Shown here piece by piece: positions 8,311-17,486 of a DNA stretch of 31,873 nt. The stretch is from DATDEW01 sp046590205 (GTDB lineage: Bacteria; Bacteroidota; Ignavibacteria; Palsa-1295). Location: positions 1 to 31,873 of the forward strand of contig JBKJTT010000034.1 in the NCBI GenBank assembly GCA_046590205.1. Direction: 5' to 3'. The translations under genes were made by a program, and so were the position numbers. The notes beneath the pieces were generated by a model. That model ran no database searches, was not told the DNA's origin, and saw only the letters and a program-made list of their open reading frames with translations. Every line of letters begins with the position of its first letter. The stretch's first letter is position 1.

Positions 8311-8928
8311 TCAGCTGCGATTGGCGCCGAGGTACTCCTTGAGGAGCTTGAGATGGCGCAAGAGGATGATAAAGACCATTATTAATAGCCCTGACCGTAG
8401 AGAAAACAGAACAGGGTGTGTATCGGGGATAAGTCCGAGTGGACTATAAAAATATGCAGCCGGAAGGATAGCGATAACAAAACCGGACGCTATTGTTGCA
8501 ATGGTGGCATTGAGATGAACATTCTTTCTTACAACTGAGGATAAAAAATACACTTGTACCCAAATGATCAAAGCGAACGGTTGAACGACAAGTGAGATAC
8601 CCGCTGACGGAGCCAACCCCCTCCCGCCATGAAAACGCAGCCATATAGGATAGCAATGACCGAGAATAAGAGCAACAATGGCAACGGGGATATGATCGGA
8701 ATACCCTAACTTTGAAAGAAGCACCATTGGCAGAAGACCCTTGAAAAGATCAAGCACAAGAACAAGAATACCGATCTTCTTTGAGTTGGTTACTTCGAAG
8801 GCGTTACGCGTCCCGATGTTTCCCGAACCTTCGCGGCGAAGATCTTTACCCGTAGCTCGGTGGGTTGCGATATACGCAACAGGTATAGAACCGGCGAGGT
8901 ATGCTGCTATGATGATGAGAAGTGTCAT
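8311..8928 (-). CDS. plsY: glycerol-3-phosphate acyltransferase PlsY, divergent
   Basis: 205 aa from the ATG at 8928, the same length as typical PlsY; a TTG at 8952 would add eight residues but is less likely. This multi-spanning inner-membrane enzyme transfers the acyl group from acyl-phosphate to glycerol-3-phosphate, the first step of phospholipid synthesis. Recognisable motifs are AGSIPVAYI (residues 12-20), GSGNIGTRN (34-42), GHCYPIW (90-96) and HGGRGLAPSAG (100-110). Two of these differ from the common forms: GTRN replaces GATN and GGRGLAP replaces GGKGVAT. It probably still works, but a paralogue with a different role is possible. It is divergent from the inositol monophosphatase gene with only 49 nt between starts, and leads a probable operon with htrA and the DUF4412 gene. 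Confidence 0.88.
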   Translation of the reverse strand: MTLLIIIAAYLAGSIPVAYIATHRATGKDLRREGSGNIGTRNAFEVTNSKKIGILVLVLDLFKGLLPMVLLSKLGYSDHIPVAIVALILGHCYPIWLRFHGGRGLAPSAGISLVVQPFALIIWVQVYFLSSVVRKNVHLNATIATIASGFVIAILPAAYFYSPLGLIPDTHPVLFSLRSGLLIMVFIILLRHLKLLKEYLGANRS

Positions 8929-8977
8929 TCGTGCGATTGATAACCAAATCAAAGCGAAGCGTGTTCAATACACCTAT

Positions 8978-9766
8978 ATGAATAAAGATCAGGTATCAGA
9001 ATTTCTCGTTCTTGCCAAACGTCTTGCACGCGAAGCAGGGATGTTTGCACTTTCTGCACAAAAAAGTGAACTACGTATCGAAGAAAAATCGAACGAGTTT
9101 GATCTCGTTACGCATGTTGATAAACATAACGAAGAATTCATCAGAAGTGAAGTAGCAAAGGTATATCCCGAGCATTCGTTTCTCGGAGAGGAGGATGGCG
9201 CATCAGGCGATGGTGAGGTGAAGTGGATCGTTGACCCGATTGATGGCACGATAAACTTTGCACATGGTCTGCCGATATGGTGTGTCTCTATCGGAATAGA
9301 GATAGCAGGCGAACTTGCTTGTGGAGCTATCTACGACCCGAACCGCGATGAAATGTTCACTTGTCAAAAAGGAATTGGAGCGTATTTGAATGACGAAAGA
9401 ATTAATGTATCCTCGGTAACCGATCCAACAAAGTCATTGCTCGTAACCGGGTTCCCATACAATATCAATACGAATCCGAATAAATCTATTGAGCGCTTCG
9501 GTGCTTTTCTTGAAAGAGGAATACTTGTTCGTCGCTTAGGCAGTGCGGCTCTTGACCTGTGCTACGTGGCTTGCGGAAGATTTGATGGTTTTTTTGAAGG
9601 ATCGCTATCCCCTTGGGATACCGCAGCCGGAGCATTGCTTGTTCATGAAGCAGGAGGGGTCGTTACAAATTATCAGGGCGAAACATACAGCATCTATAAC
9701 AAACCAATTATCGCATCAAACAACAAACTGCACAACTTCATCGCGGAAGTTGTGCAGTCGGTATAA
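8978..9766 (+). CDS. inositol monophosphatase family protein
   Basis: 262 aa from the ATG at 8978. The frame is open further upstream but that part overlaps plsY antisense and has no family similarity. Motifs of the Mg2+/Li+-sensitive phosphatase superfamily are complete: GEEDG (residues 70-74), the metal-binding VDPIDGTINFAHG (85-97) and PWDTAAGALLVHEAGG (from 212). It hydrolyses a phosphate monoester, usually inositol-1-phosphate; fructose-1,6-bisphosphate, histidinol-phosphate or 3'-phosphoadenylyl nucleotides are alternatives. The SuhB-like length and motif spacing favour inositol monophosphatase. Cytosolic. Its last 13 codons form a 12-bp hairpin that may terminate the convergent gene. 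Confidence 0.92.
   Translation: MNKDQVSEFLVLAKRLAREAGMFALSAQKSELRIEEKSNEFDLVTHVDKHNEEFIRSEVAKVYPEHSFLGEEDGASGDGEVKWIVDPIDGTINFAHGLPIWCVSIGIEIAGELACGAIYDPNRDEMFTCQKGIGAYLNDERINVSSVTDPTKSLLVTGFPYNINTNPNKSIERFGAFLERGILVRRLGSAALDLCYVACGRFDGFFEGSLSPWDTAAGALLVHEAGGVVTNYQGETYSIYNKPIIASNNKLHNFIAEVVQSV
9728..9757 (-). terminator. putative terminator hairpin embedded in the 3' end of the convergent gene
   Basis: A perfect 12-bp stem, ctgcacaacttc (9728-9739) with gaagttgtgcag (9746-9757), and a 6-nt loop atcgcg. On the minus strand it begins 16 nt after the stop of the Yip1 gene and is followed by tttgttgtttg, so it could end that transcript. On the plus strand it lies within the last codons of the phosphatase gene and no T-run follows. 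Confidence 0.55.
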
Positions 9767-9772
9767 AAAGTA

Positions 9773-10363
9773 TTAGTTTAGGTTAATGTTTCCAGTTGGA
9801 TTTGATAGTCCGAACATGGTCATCATAATACCACCCAAAACCATACCAACGAGCATATAGACAACGATAAGAACCACAATCGTTACTATCATGTAGATAG
9901 CAACCTTCTCTTGCGGTGTCTTCATTGTGTGTGGTAAGCCGAGATAGATAAGATAGATACCATAGAGCCCGAAGAGCGCACCTATCATCCCAATAACAGG
10001 CACGATATTGAGTATTCCACCGATCCATGCAGGCGTTGAACTATAGATAACAAGTTGCATTGCTCTGCCGCTGTTCTTCTGGCTTCCAAAAGAAGGAGCA
10101 AGTGCATCAACGACAAAGCTCGTGATATATATACTTGCAAGCCCCATCACGATCGTCATTATTGCATGATACAGACCCCAGTTTATACCCCAAGCAGAGG
10201 CGATGAATCCATACCCTATAAGTGATGCCGCTGCTGAAAGTAGGATAAGCGGCAACGCATATCCGGTTACCATTGAACCGCTATTAGGTTCTTCTGCTGC
10301 GATCACAGCCCATTCTGTCTTCGGAGACATGATTATATTTTTTGCTCTCTCAACAAGTGCCAT
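9773..10363 (-). CDS. Yip1-family integral membrane protein
   Basis: 196 aa from the ATG at 10363, which is preceded by a clear Shine-Dalgarno sequence AAGGAG (10378-10373) with 9-nt spacing; that decides the start over the open frame extending to 10471. About five membrane helices follow a short cytoplasmic N-terminus (MALVERAKNIIMSPKTEWAV), the typical opening of bacterial YIP1 (PF04893) proteins. The loop YSSTPAWIGGILNIVPVIG between helices and the LYGIYLIYLGLPHTMKTP segment are also family-typical. Bacterial members have no firmly known role. It is convergent with the phosphatase gene (6 nt between stops) and divergent from trmH. Confidence 0.88.
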   Translation of the reverse strand: MALVERAKNIIMSPKTEWAVIAAEEPNSGSMVTGYALPLILLSAAASLIGYGFIASAWGINWGLYHAIMTIVMGLASIYITSFVVDALAPSFGSQKNSGRAMQLVIYSSTPAWIGGILNIVPVIGMIGALFGLYGIYLIYLGLPHTMKTPQEKVAIYMIVTIVVLIVVYMLVGMVLGGIMMTMFGLSNPTGNINLN

Positions 10364-10424
10364 AGAAAATACTCCTTTTAAATAGTTAAGTTGGTGAAAG
10401 TCTCTCACGCGAATATATGACATA

Positions 10425-10452
10425 TTTGGGCTAAATCCAAATTTTATTTTTG
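10425..10452 (+). promoter_or_regulatory. possible promoter for the trmH operon
   Basis: TTTG (10425-10428), 16 nt, then TATTTTTG (10445-10452). The -7 element matches TAnnTTTG exactly; the spacing is slightly shorter than the usual 17-23 nt. It lies in the 141-nt divergent gap, and would give a leader of about 45 nt before the ATG at 10505. Confidence 0.35.
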
Positions 10453-10504
10453 TTATTCTTTTGGGTGGCAACTTGCTCCCTTACCATTTCGTTATTTCCT
10501 ACCA

Positions 10505-11107
10505 ATGTTAGAGACTACTTCTTACCGAACCCAAGAGCGGACTTCAAAGCTCGAAAGTGCACTGGCAAAGCGACAACCGACGCTTGCCGTTGTGCTCGAG
10601 AACGTCCACGATCCGCATAATATAGGAGCCATCCTGCGTTCCTGCGATGCAGTTGGGGTAATGAAGGTGTGTATGGTCTATACCATTGAGGAGCCGCCAA
10701 AGCTTGCAAATACACCAGCCGCATCAGGAGTTATCAAGTGGCTTGAACTGGAGCGATTCATATCCATCAAAGCATGTTTCGAGAAGCTTCGCGGTGAGGG
10801 ATTCCAGATACTTGCTACAAAAGTAGATCCTGAAGCAAAAGGACTCTATGACTACGACCTATCTATCCCTACCGCACTTGTGCTTGGTAACGAACATCGC
10901 GGGATTTCCGAGGATGCGGCGAAACAATCCGACGGACTTCTCTATATACCGATGATGGGTATGGTTGAAAGCTTGAATGTTTCGGTAGCAACGGCGGTCA
11001 GTCTTTTCGAGGCAATGCGTCAGCGCATGGCAAAGGGGATGTACGACGCGCCGCAACTTCCGCCCGAAGCAATGCGTTCAACACTTGCCGAGTGGCTTCA
11101 AAAATAA
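10505..11107 (+). CDS. TrmH/SpoU-family 2'-O-ribose RNA methyltransferase
   Basis: 200 aa. This is a SPOUT-class, SAM-dependent methylase that modifies ribose in tRNA (Gm18 by TrmH) or rRNA. The three SpoU motifs are intact: motif 1 NVHDPHNIGAILRSCD (residues 33-48, with the key Asn33 and Arg45), motif 2 LVLGNEHRGI (125-134) and motif 3 IPMMGMVESLNVSVATA (148-164), which together form the trefoil knot that binds SAM. The short N-terminal and C-terminal extensions resemble TrmH more than RlmB, which has an extra L30e-like domain, so a tRNA (guanosine-18) target is likely but not proven. It overlaps the next gene by 16 nt and heads a three-gene plus-strand operon. Confidence 0.9.
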   Translation: MLETTSYRTQERTSKLESALAKRQPTLAVVLENVHDPHNIGAILRSCDAVGVMKVCMVYTIEEPPKLANTPAASGVIKWLELERFISIKACFEKLRGEGFQILATKVDPEAKGLYDYDLSIPTALVLGNEHRGISEDAAKQSDGLLYIPMMGMVESLNVSVATAVSLFEAMRQRMAKGMYDAPQLPPEAMRSTLAEWLQK

Positions 11108-13371
11108 AAAACTACTTACGATTGGACGGTCTTTCCTTACAACTTGATTCCGGTAATATTCTTCTGCTCTTAGCCGCGATTGCGGCAGGGGTTGGCTTAT
11201 CTATTTGGACATATCGCCGCACCGTCCCAAAGACCTCAAATACAAAACGCAGGATTCTCATTGCACTTCGCTCAGTAGCAATAGCCATTGTTATCTTCAC
11301 GATATTTCAACCTATTCTTTCCCTCACAAGTACTTCAGCACTTACACCCGAGATTGCCCTTGCTCTTGACCGTTCTCGCTCTATACAGTTACCGCAATCA
11401 GGTGATGATACTTCCGAGTCCAACTCGCGTCGCAATGCAATGCTTGAAAGTATCAAGCAGATACTACCCGATGAAGTACTTGCAAATAAGGAAGAGATTG
11501 TCGCATTTGGATTTGATGAACGCGCTGATATTATCCCCACGTCTTTTGATTCGTTAAAGACAATTGGTGTTACGACAGATATTTCTACTCTGTTCTCATC
11601 GATTGCAGAAAAGACAAAGGAGAAGAATTTTGGAGCTATCATTCTCTACTCCGACGGAGCATTTACTGCCGGAGCAAATCCTATCTATGCCGCAGAGAAG
11701 CTCGGCGTTCCTGTCTATGCCGTTGGTCTTGGTGATTCAGCCGAACGTCGCGATGCGGCGGTTACCGATCTTTTTACAAGCGAAGTTGCTACAGTCGGCG
11801 TTGCACAGCCAGTCGATGTGAATCTCCGCATCACTGGTGCTTCACAAGGCGAAAAGGTCAGGGTTACATTGACAAGCGATGAAGGTATCATCGACGAGGA
11901 AGATGTTGTCTTTCGCGACGGTCAAAATGACTATACCGCAAGTTTTCAGTTCACACCAAAAAAAGAAGGCACAGTAAAATTAACCGCGAAAGCAAGCAGC
12001 TCGCTCGGCGAAACGACAGAAAAAAATAATCTGCGAATCAGTTATATTCGTGTTTTAAAGAATACATTTCGAATCGTGCTTCTTGCGGGTGCGCCATCAA
12101 GCGATGTGTCGTTTATTCGTAATTTCTATTCCGGAAGAAAAGAGATTGAGCTTGTGACCTATATAGGTAAGCAAGGTGCAGAATTTTACGAAGAAAAACT
12201 CTCCCCGGAGAAAGTAAATAGTGCTGATCTTGTCATTCTTATCGGTTACCCGATTGCCGAGACGACTCCCGAGCAGATGAACATCGTCAAGCGGCTGCTC
12301 ATTAGTGAGTCACGCTCGCTCTTATTTATTCCATCCCGTCAAGTTGACTATACGAAACTCAAAGAATTTGACGATGCACTTCCATTCACACTTGCAAATA
12401 CTCGTATCTCGACAAACGAGATAAAAGTATCAACAGCGCTCAACCCAGCAAAAGCCGATGATCCTATCATGCGCTCGGGAAGCGATAGAGGTGAAGAAGC
12501 AACAAATTGGGAAGGACTTGCGCCTCTTATCAAAACCGAAACCAATTTTGCTGCAAAGCCCGAAGCAGAAGTTCTTGCCGAGGCATCTATCCAAGGTGTG
12601 AAACTTGGGCAGCCGCTTATCTTATCACGTCGATTAGGACGCTCTCGACAGATTGCATTTACCGGTTATGGAATGTGGCAGTGGAAGCTTGTATCGTTTG
12701 GTAGAGAGAAAGCATATCGTTCACTTTCGCGAACGAAAGACTCATCATCTACATTGAGTGCCTTAGATATTTTCCTTGGTAATGCAACCCGTTGGCTCGT
12801 GACTCGCGATGACCAGAAGCGAGTTCGTATTGCTCCGACACGTAAGCTTTATGAAGCAGGTGAGCGCATCGAATTCACAGGAGAAGTGTATGATGAAAGT
12901 TTTCTTCCTGTTGACGGAGCAATCGTTTCGACAAGGATTGCCGGTGGTACGTTACCTACACCAATAGATATAACACTTGAGCCACTTGTCGGTGGGCGAT
13001 ATGCAGTTCGTTTGCCGCAAGGACTTCCTGCCGGTGATTATGTCTATTCAGGCGAAGCAAAAAAAGACGGGAAGTCGCTTGGTACCGATGGCGGAAGATT
13101 TAATGTGGGCGAATACTCAGCCGAATTTGCCGAGCCTCGTATGCGAAGCGATGTGCTCCGAGCACTTGCCGAAAAGACAGGCGGGAAATTCTATACCCCT
13201 GAAACTGCAGATTCACTCCTTGCGGACATCAAAGCGAATCCTCGCTTCCGAGCAAAGGTAGTTGAGGACAAGACCGATTATGAAGCTCGAAATACTTGGC
13301 AATTGCTTTTGATTGCCGTATGTTTGTTCGTGACCGAATGGTTTATTCGCAAACGCGTTGGAATGTTGTAA
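11092..13371 (+). CDS. membrane-anchored von Willebrand factor A domain protein
   Basis: 759 aa, starting at a GTG inside trmH (16-nt overlap); no ATG lies near the N-terminus. There are two membrane helices at the start (about 22-40 and 56-76), followed by a VWA-like domain with the MIDAS motif DRSRS (residues 93-97) and the later YSDGAF strand. Next come an Ig-like region (about 225-310), a segment resembling a class I glutamine amidotransferase-like fold (RIVLLAGAPSSDVSFIRNFY onward), a further beta domain, and a C-terminal membrane helix (LLLIAVCLFVTEWFI). The layout is that of large VWA membrane proteins of Bacteroidota and Planctomycetes, whose function is unknown; a role as an envelope scaffold or adhesion module is a guess. 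The main bulk should be periplasmic. Confidence 0.82.
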   Translation: MASKIKNYLRLDGLSLQLDSGNILLLLAAIAAGVGLSIWTYRRTVPKTSNTKRRILIALRSVAIAIVIFTIFQPILSLTSTSALTPEIALALDRSRSIQLPQSGDDTSESNSRRNAMLESIKQILPDEVLANKEEIVAFGFDERADIIPTSFDSLKTIGVTTDISTLFSSIAEKTKEKNFGAIILYSDGAFTAGANPIYAAEKLGVPVYAVGLGDSAERRDAAVTDLFTSEVATVGVAQPVDVNLRITGASQGEKVRVTLTSDEGIIDEEDVVFRDGQNDYTASFQFTPKKEGTVKLTAKASSSLGETTEKNNLRISYIRVLKNTFRIVLLAGAPSSDVSFIRNFYSGRKEIELVTYIGKQGAEFYEEKLSPEKVNSADLVILIGYPIAETTPEQMNIVKRLLISESRSLLFIPSRQVDYTKLKEFDDALPFTLANTRISTNEIKVSTALNPAKADDPIMRSGSDRGEEATNWEGLAPLIKTETNFAAKPEAEVLAEASIQGVKLGQPLILSRRLGRSRQIAFTGYGMWQWKLVSFGREKAYRSLSRTKDSSSTLSALDIFLGNATRWLVTRDDQKRVRIAPTRKLYEAGERIEFTGEVYDESFLPVDGAIVSTRIAGGTLPTPIDITLEPLVGGRYAVRLPQGLPAGDYVYSGEAKKDGKSLGTDGGRFNVGEYSAEFAEPRMRSDVLRALAEKTGGKFYTPETADSLLADIKANPRFRAKVVEDKTDYEARNTWQLLLIAVCLFVTEWFIRKRVGML

Positions 13372-13411
13372 TAAAGTCCGGAGTGCAATGTCTGGAGTCC
13401 GGGGTCAAGAC

Positions 13412-14119
13412 ATGAAAAAAGTTTTCTTTATATTTATACTATTTCTTATAGGGTTTGCTTTGCAAGGTAAAGCACAGTCTGATTCGCTTGCCTCGAAAGA
13501 TCCGTATCGTCATTTCATTATGCCGACTGCAAAACCGATACAAGGCGGCTTTGTAGGAGTCTATGAACTTGCATTTCTACAGGCGGGATATGGCTTTGGT
13601 GACTTTCTTTCGCTATCGGGAGGAATTACGCTACTACCAACAGTTGCGTTCAGATCGCAAATAGCATTCCTACAGGCAAAAGCAACATTCGCTCAAGAAG
13701 AGGGCATATCATTTGCGGCAGGATTAAATTTTCTTCGCATGACAAGTAAACACCCTTACTTTCATGGGTTCGCTTCGGCAACTGCAGAATTTCAGGATGA
13801 AACACGATATACTGGATTCATCTTCTATAAAATATCAGGTGAGGTCTATCCGATTGTAGAAGTAGATCCGTACGGAAGATTTTCATTTTCTTATACAGGT
13901 TCTCTTGGTGCAGGGATAGGGTTTGATAAACCTATCAAGGCACTCAAAAACATTCGTCTTGTTGCAGAAATATGGAATCATGATCTAAGTTCAGCCAAAA
14001 ACATTGCAGTGCTCGGTGCTCTTCGGCTTGAAACGAATGAATTCAGTTCGGACTTTGGTTTAATGTATTTTTCGGTTCCGCTTCTTGTGCCAGTGGCAAG
14101 CTTTGTAGCCCGATTCTAA
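13412..14119 (+). CDS. small outer-membrane beta-barrel-like protein
   Basis: 235 aa from the ATG at 13412; the open frame begins 54 nt earlier in a short repetitive stretch (gtccggagtgcaatgtctggagtccgg), but only this start gives a signal peptide (MKKVFFIFILFLIGFALQGK, cleavage likely after KAQ). The mature protein has alternating amphipathic strands rich in Gly and aromatic residues (for example GFVGVYELAFLQAGYGFGDF) and ends in Phe (VARF), as outer-membrane barrels usually do. No specific family is recognised. It follows the VWA gene by 40 nt, is probably co-transcribed with it, and ends 4 nt from the stop of the convergent T9SS gene. Confidence 0.75.
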   Translation: MKKVFFIFILFLIGFALQGKAQSDSLASKDPYRHFIMPTAKPIQGGFVGVYELAFLQAGYGFGDFLSLSGGITLLPTVAFRSQIAFLQAKATFAQEEGISFAAGLNFLRMTSKHPYFHGFASATAEFQDETRYTGFIFYKISGEVYPIVEVDPYGRFSFSYTGSLGAGIGFDKPIKALKNIRLVAEIWNHDLSSAKNIAVLGALRLETNEFSSDFGLMYFSVPLLVPVASFVARF

Positions 14120-14123
14120 CTAA

Positions 14124-17100
14124 TTATTTCTTCAACCACACCTTAGCAACATTCGAGCTTTCTCTATCAGAGAGTTTAATGTAGCGGACTCCCGAAGCTC
14201 CGTGAATTGGAAGTTGATTCGAGATCTTAGTAATACCTACAGGAAAGAAGATAGGTATTGTTTCGGTAAGAGCACCTCTTTGATCGTAGATAAGAATACT
14301 ACAATCATCCGTATATGATCCAATACGCTCAATCGTTATAGCTATATCTCCGCGAGTAGGATTTGGGGAGATGCTAGTTATCTCTATTGACCGTAGTTTT
14401 CCTTTCAAGGCAGTTGTCATAATGCTGTCGCCACATTTTTCTTCTGTCGAGAACGTGAGCGAACCGGAGCCAAGTGATGATGGTGTACAACTTACTTGTC
14501 CGATACTATCGGTTGCGGTAACGGATGTAATTGAAAACTCACTTTGCAGTGTATCAGTAAGATATGTCTTCAAGTGGATTTCAGCAAAGCCGCCAACCGA
14601 AAATATCTTCGGGGTGTCGTAGAGAATTCTAACATCAAATCCGCTTGCTGTTTGATTCTCGATTGTCGGAGTGCCGCTATAGGATGAAGTAACAAACCAC
14701 GGTTCAAGCATATCAGTATTGCATCGTACGCTGAGTACAATTTCTTTAACCGGAGAGCTATTTGGTGTTGAAACTTCTATCGGAATAATAATCTCATCAC
14801 CCGCAGGTGCTGATACACTAGTTATTGTTAATGATAGTACAAGCGGATTTGTCGAAATGCCTGTTCCTGCAAGTGGTACACTTACACTCTTTGACTGACC
14901 TGTAGTTGTGCGGAAGTAATATGTGAGCGTTGCATCGCGCAGTCCGCCTTGTGATGGGGTGAACAACCCGATTCCATTTGCCGAAGCTCCAATTGAAAGT
15001 GACGTGATCCCTTGACTATCAAACTGATAATCTGATGATGCGATACCTGTAATTGAGACAGAATCAAAAATAAGTGTGTCGCATGTTGTGTTCGAGACCG
15101 TCGTAATAAATACGGTATCTTCACACGTCGAGAGTGTCGGGATACTTGTTGACGAAAGCGACAAGATGCCCGGGTCACTTGTGCCGGTACCTTCCAAGAC
15201 CACATGACGCTCGCCAAGCGATGTCATTACTCGTAGTACTGCCCCTGTCGTACCGGTAACCGTTGGTGTAAATCTGACAATAACGCTGTCAGTTTCTCCG
15301 GCAGGGATGGAAGTATTTTTGAGTTCTTTAATGATCGTAAAACCAGCCAATGTGCTATTTGGTATCGTTGAATCTACTATTAGCGAGGCACACCCAATGC
15401 TGCGAATCTGAAATACAAGATCTTTATAGCTACACAATGATACTGTATCAAACTGAAGAGTTGAAGGAGTAATGAGTATGTCAGGTGTACCATCTACCAC
15501 TTCACCGCTCACAAAGAGAATAGTATCAAATCGTACTCCTCCGGTCGTTGAATAAACTTGAAGTTCTCGCGAAAGTGTGCCGATAATATTTGATTTGAGT
15601 TTGACAATAAATCGCAACGATGAATCGCTGCCGAGAAGAGTATTCGTTACACCATTAGGAAGTGAGAACGGAGGTAGCACAAGCAATGAATCAATATTAA
15701 TAGGAGCACAGGAAGTATTATGGAGGACTACTTCAACTTCCGTAGAGTCACAAGCCATTGTTTTAATGACCGGTTGAATTAATTCAAGTCCTCGTGATCC
15801 TTCAATCCCGACGCCAGTCAGTGTTACAGAGTCAGCTCCATTTGAGGTTGTAATAGTAAACTTTCTATTGAAAATCATTGCGACGTTTGGTTTGAATCCG
15901 ATGAGAAATTGTCGCTTCTCACCCGGTCCAAGTGTGAACGGTTGAAATGATGATTCGAGTGAGAATGGAAGTACCGTTGATAAAGAACTGACTAACATAT
16001 CGGCGCATCCTGCATTTGTGACGGTCACAATGCGAGTAGAATCTGCGCCGCATGTACCGACATTACCAAAGTCAAGTGATTTGCCTGCTCCTGCCTCTAC
16101 TACGAGCGGCACATCTTTCGCCGGAGTGCCTTGAATAGTGATAGTAATAGTCGTATCTTCAAATGAACCATCAGCATGTCGAAGACGAAGACGGAGACGT
16201 TGTGTTGAAATTCCTATCTTCGATGGCTTATAACGTACGGTTACTGTATCAAACTTCGTACCACCTTTCCCAAAGTATCTTTGAGAGGAGACCTGCCCTA
16301 ACTCGCCATCATTATCATCAATAAAATACACTTGACTTACTAAAAGAGTATCACAATCCGAATATGTGAGGCGAAGCTTTAAGTCATTGCTATCACAGAC
16401 AACAGCTTTGAGCGTATCTGATGGGATGATCTGGGAAATCGTTGTTATCGGGAATACAGAACCTGTGAGTTTTCCGTCGCCTCCGTTCGTTGTTTTCCAA
16501 ACCTCACCTGTTTTACTAAACGCATAGACTACTGCCCCACGTCCTGTAACTGCAAAACGAGTATCACTGGTATTTGAGGGTCCGCCGACTGCAACCCAAC
16601 TCACTCCACCATCAGTCGAACGCAATAATCCATGAATAGCATCTGCAGTATCAATGCCTTGCCCCTGCACATAGACGATACTTGAGCATCCTTTTGGTCC
16701 GGCTATCCCCCCGGTGATAGCATCTGCACGAAATGTACGCCTTGTGTCGAAGGTCTTCCCCGAGTCCGGTGTCAGTGCGATAAATGACTCAAAGCCTTTC
16801 GGCTTATTATCTTTTTCGCTTGCATAAAATATTTTTCTTGTTGCCGGGTCAGCATACGGAGTCCATGATTCATGAAATGTAAGAACTTCTTCCCATGTGT
16901 TTCCACCGTCAGTTGTTTTATGATGTGGTGCTCCATTGACAGCCTCTCCCGTTGCATAGCCAACATTATCATCAAGAAAATCTAATCCAAGAGACCCGAA
17001 TGCAGTCTTGACGGTCTGAAATGTCACTCCATTATCGACAGAGCGTTTTATACCAAAAAATCTATCCGTAAAAAATATACCGCGCTTAGTTTCTCGGATA

Positions 17101-17486
17101 GCAACACCAAAATCTGCTTGGTGGAGTAAGTCCCATGATAATCCTCCGTCAAGAGTTCGATAGACACCGCTCCAACCTTTTTCTATTCCTTGCTTGAGTA
17201 GTGCATAGCCAACGTTTCTATCGCGAAACCAAATGTCTGTAAATTGTCCTGTGATACTTTGATTTGGAAGCAGTGAGCGTGTCCAGCTTCTTCCTCCATC
17301 AGTTGTATGATATATTGCTGCAGGTGTACCGGTGGAGACATAGATACCTGTGCCTATAAACCCTATATCCTCATTGAAGAAGTATCCTGACGTTACTGTC
17401 GTAGGTGCAGTAAAAACCTTCACCCAGTTCTGCGCAGCAGCAGAAGTACTTAGAAGAATAAGCAGTATGACAAATATCTTTTTCAC
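14124..17486 (-). CDS. large secreted BNR / choice-of-anchor-D-like protein with T9SS sorting domain
   Basis: 1120 aa. Signal peptide MKKIFVILLILLSTSAAAQ. Residues ~20-350 hold six or seven BNR-like repeats (AIYHTTDGGRSW, GVYRTLDGGLSW, GLLRSTDGGVSW). About 360-870 are five Ig-like modules of the ASPM/HYDIN or choice-of-anchor-D type, each with a pair of cysteines 13-14 residues apart (for example CDSTEVEVVLHNTSC). A cohesin-like segment follows (~885-1010, starting near APAGDEIIIPIEVS), then a CGDS motif, then a type A T9SS sorting domain (SPNPTRGD to KVWLKK). It is predicted to be surface-displayed. Its ATG overlaps the stop of the upstream gene (ATGA at 17483-17486), so both are made together. 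It shares its module order with the protein at 28748-31153. Confidence 0.9.
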   Translation of the reverse strand: MKKIFVILLILLSTSAAAQNWVKVFTAPTTVTSGYFFNEDIGFIGTGIYVSTGTPAAIYHTTDGGRSWTRSLLPNQSITGQFTDIWFRDRNVGYALLKQGIEKGWSGVYRTLDGGLSWDLLHQADFGVAIRETKRGIFFTDRFFGIKRSVDNGVTFQTVKTAFGSLGLDFLDDNVGYATGEAVNGAPHHKTTDGGNTWEEVLTFHESWTPYADPATRKIFYASEKDNKPKGFESFIALTPDSGKTFDTRRTFRADAITGGIAGPKGCSSIVYVQGQGIDTADAIHGLLRSTDGGVSWVAVGGPSNTSDTRFAVTGRGAVVYAFSKTGEVWKTTNGGDGKLTGSVFPITTISQIIPSDTLKAVVCDSNDLKLRLTYSDCDTLLVSQVYFIDDNDGELGQVSSQRYFGKGGTKFDTVTVRYKPSKIGISTQRLRLRLRHADGSFEDTTITITIQGTPAKDVPLVVEAGAGKSLDFGNVGTCGADSTRIVTVTNAGCADMLVSSLSTVLPFSLESSFQPFTLGPGEKRQFLIGFKPNVAMIFNRKFTITTSNGADSVTLTGVGIEGSRGLELIQPVIKTMACDSTEVEVVLHNTSCAPINIDSLLVLPPFSLPNGVTNTLLGSDSSLRFIVKLKSNIIGTLSRELQVYSTTGGVRFDTILFVSGEVVDGTPDILITPSTLQFDTVSLCSYKDLVFQIRSIGCASLIVDSTIPNSTLAGFTIIKELKNTSIPAGETDSVIVRFTPTVTGTTGAVLRVMTSLGERHVVLEGTGTSDPGILSLSSTSIPTLSTCEDTVFITTVSNTTCDTLIFDSVSITGIASSDYQFDSQGITSLSIGASANGIGLFTPSQGGLRDATLTYYFRTTTGQSKSVSVPLAGTGISTNPLVLSLTITSVSAPAGDEIIIPIEVSTPNSSPVKEIVLSVRCNTDMLEPWFVTSSYSGTPTIENQTASGFDVRILYDTPKIFSVGGFAEIHLKTYLTDTLQSEFSITSVTATDSIGQVSCTPSSLGSGSLTFSTEEKCGDSIMTTALKGKLRSIEITSISPNPTRGDIAITIERIGSYTDDCSILIYDQRGALTETIPIFFPVGITKISNQLPIHGASGVRYIKLSDRESSNVAKVWLKK

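Noticed and set aside
8741..8977. N-terminal extension of the inositol monophosphatase frame
   Set aside because: It overlaps plsY antisense, reads as low-complexity basic sequence, and the family N-terminus starts at the ATG at 8978.
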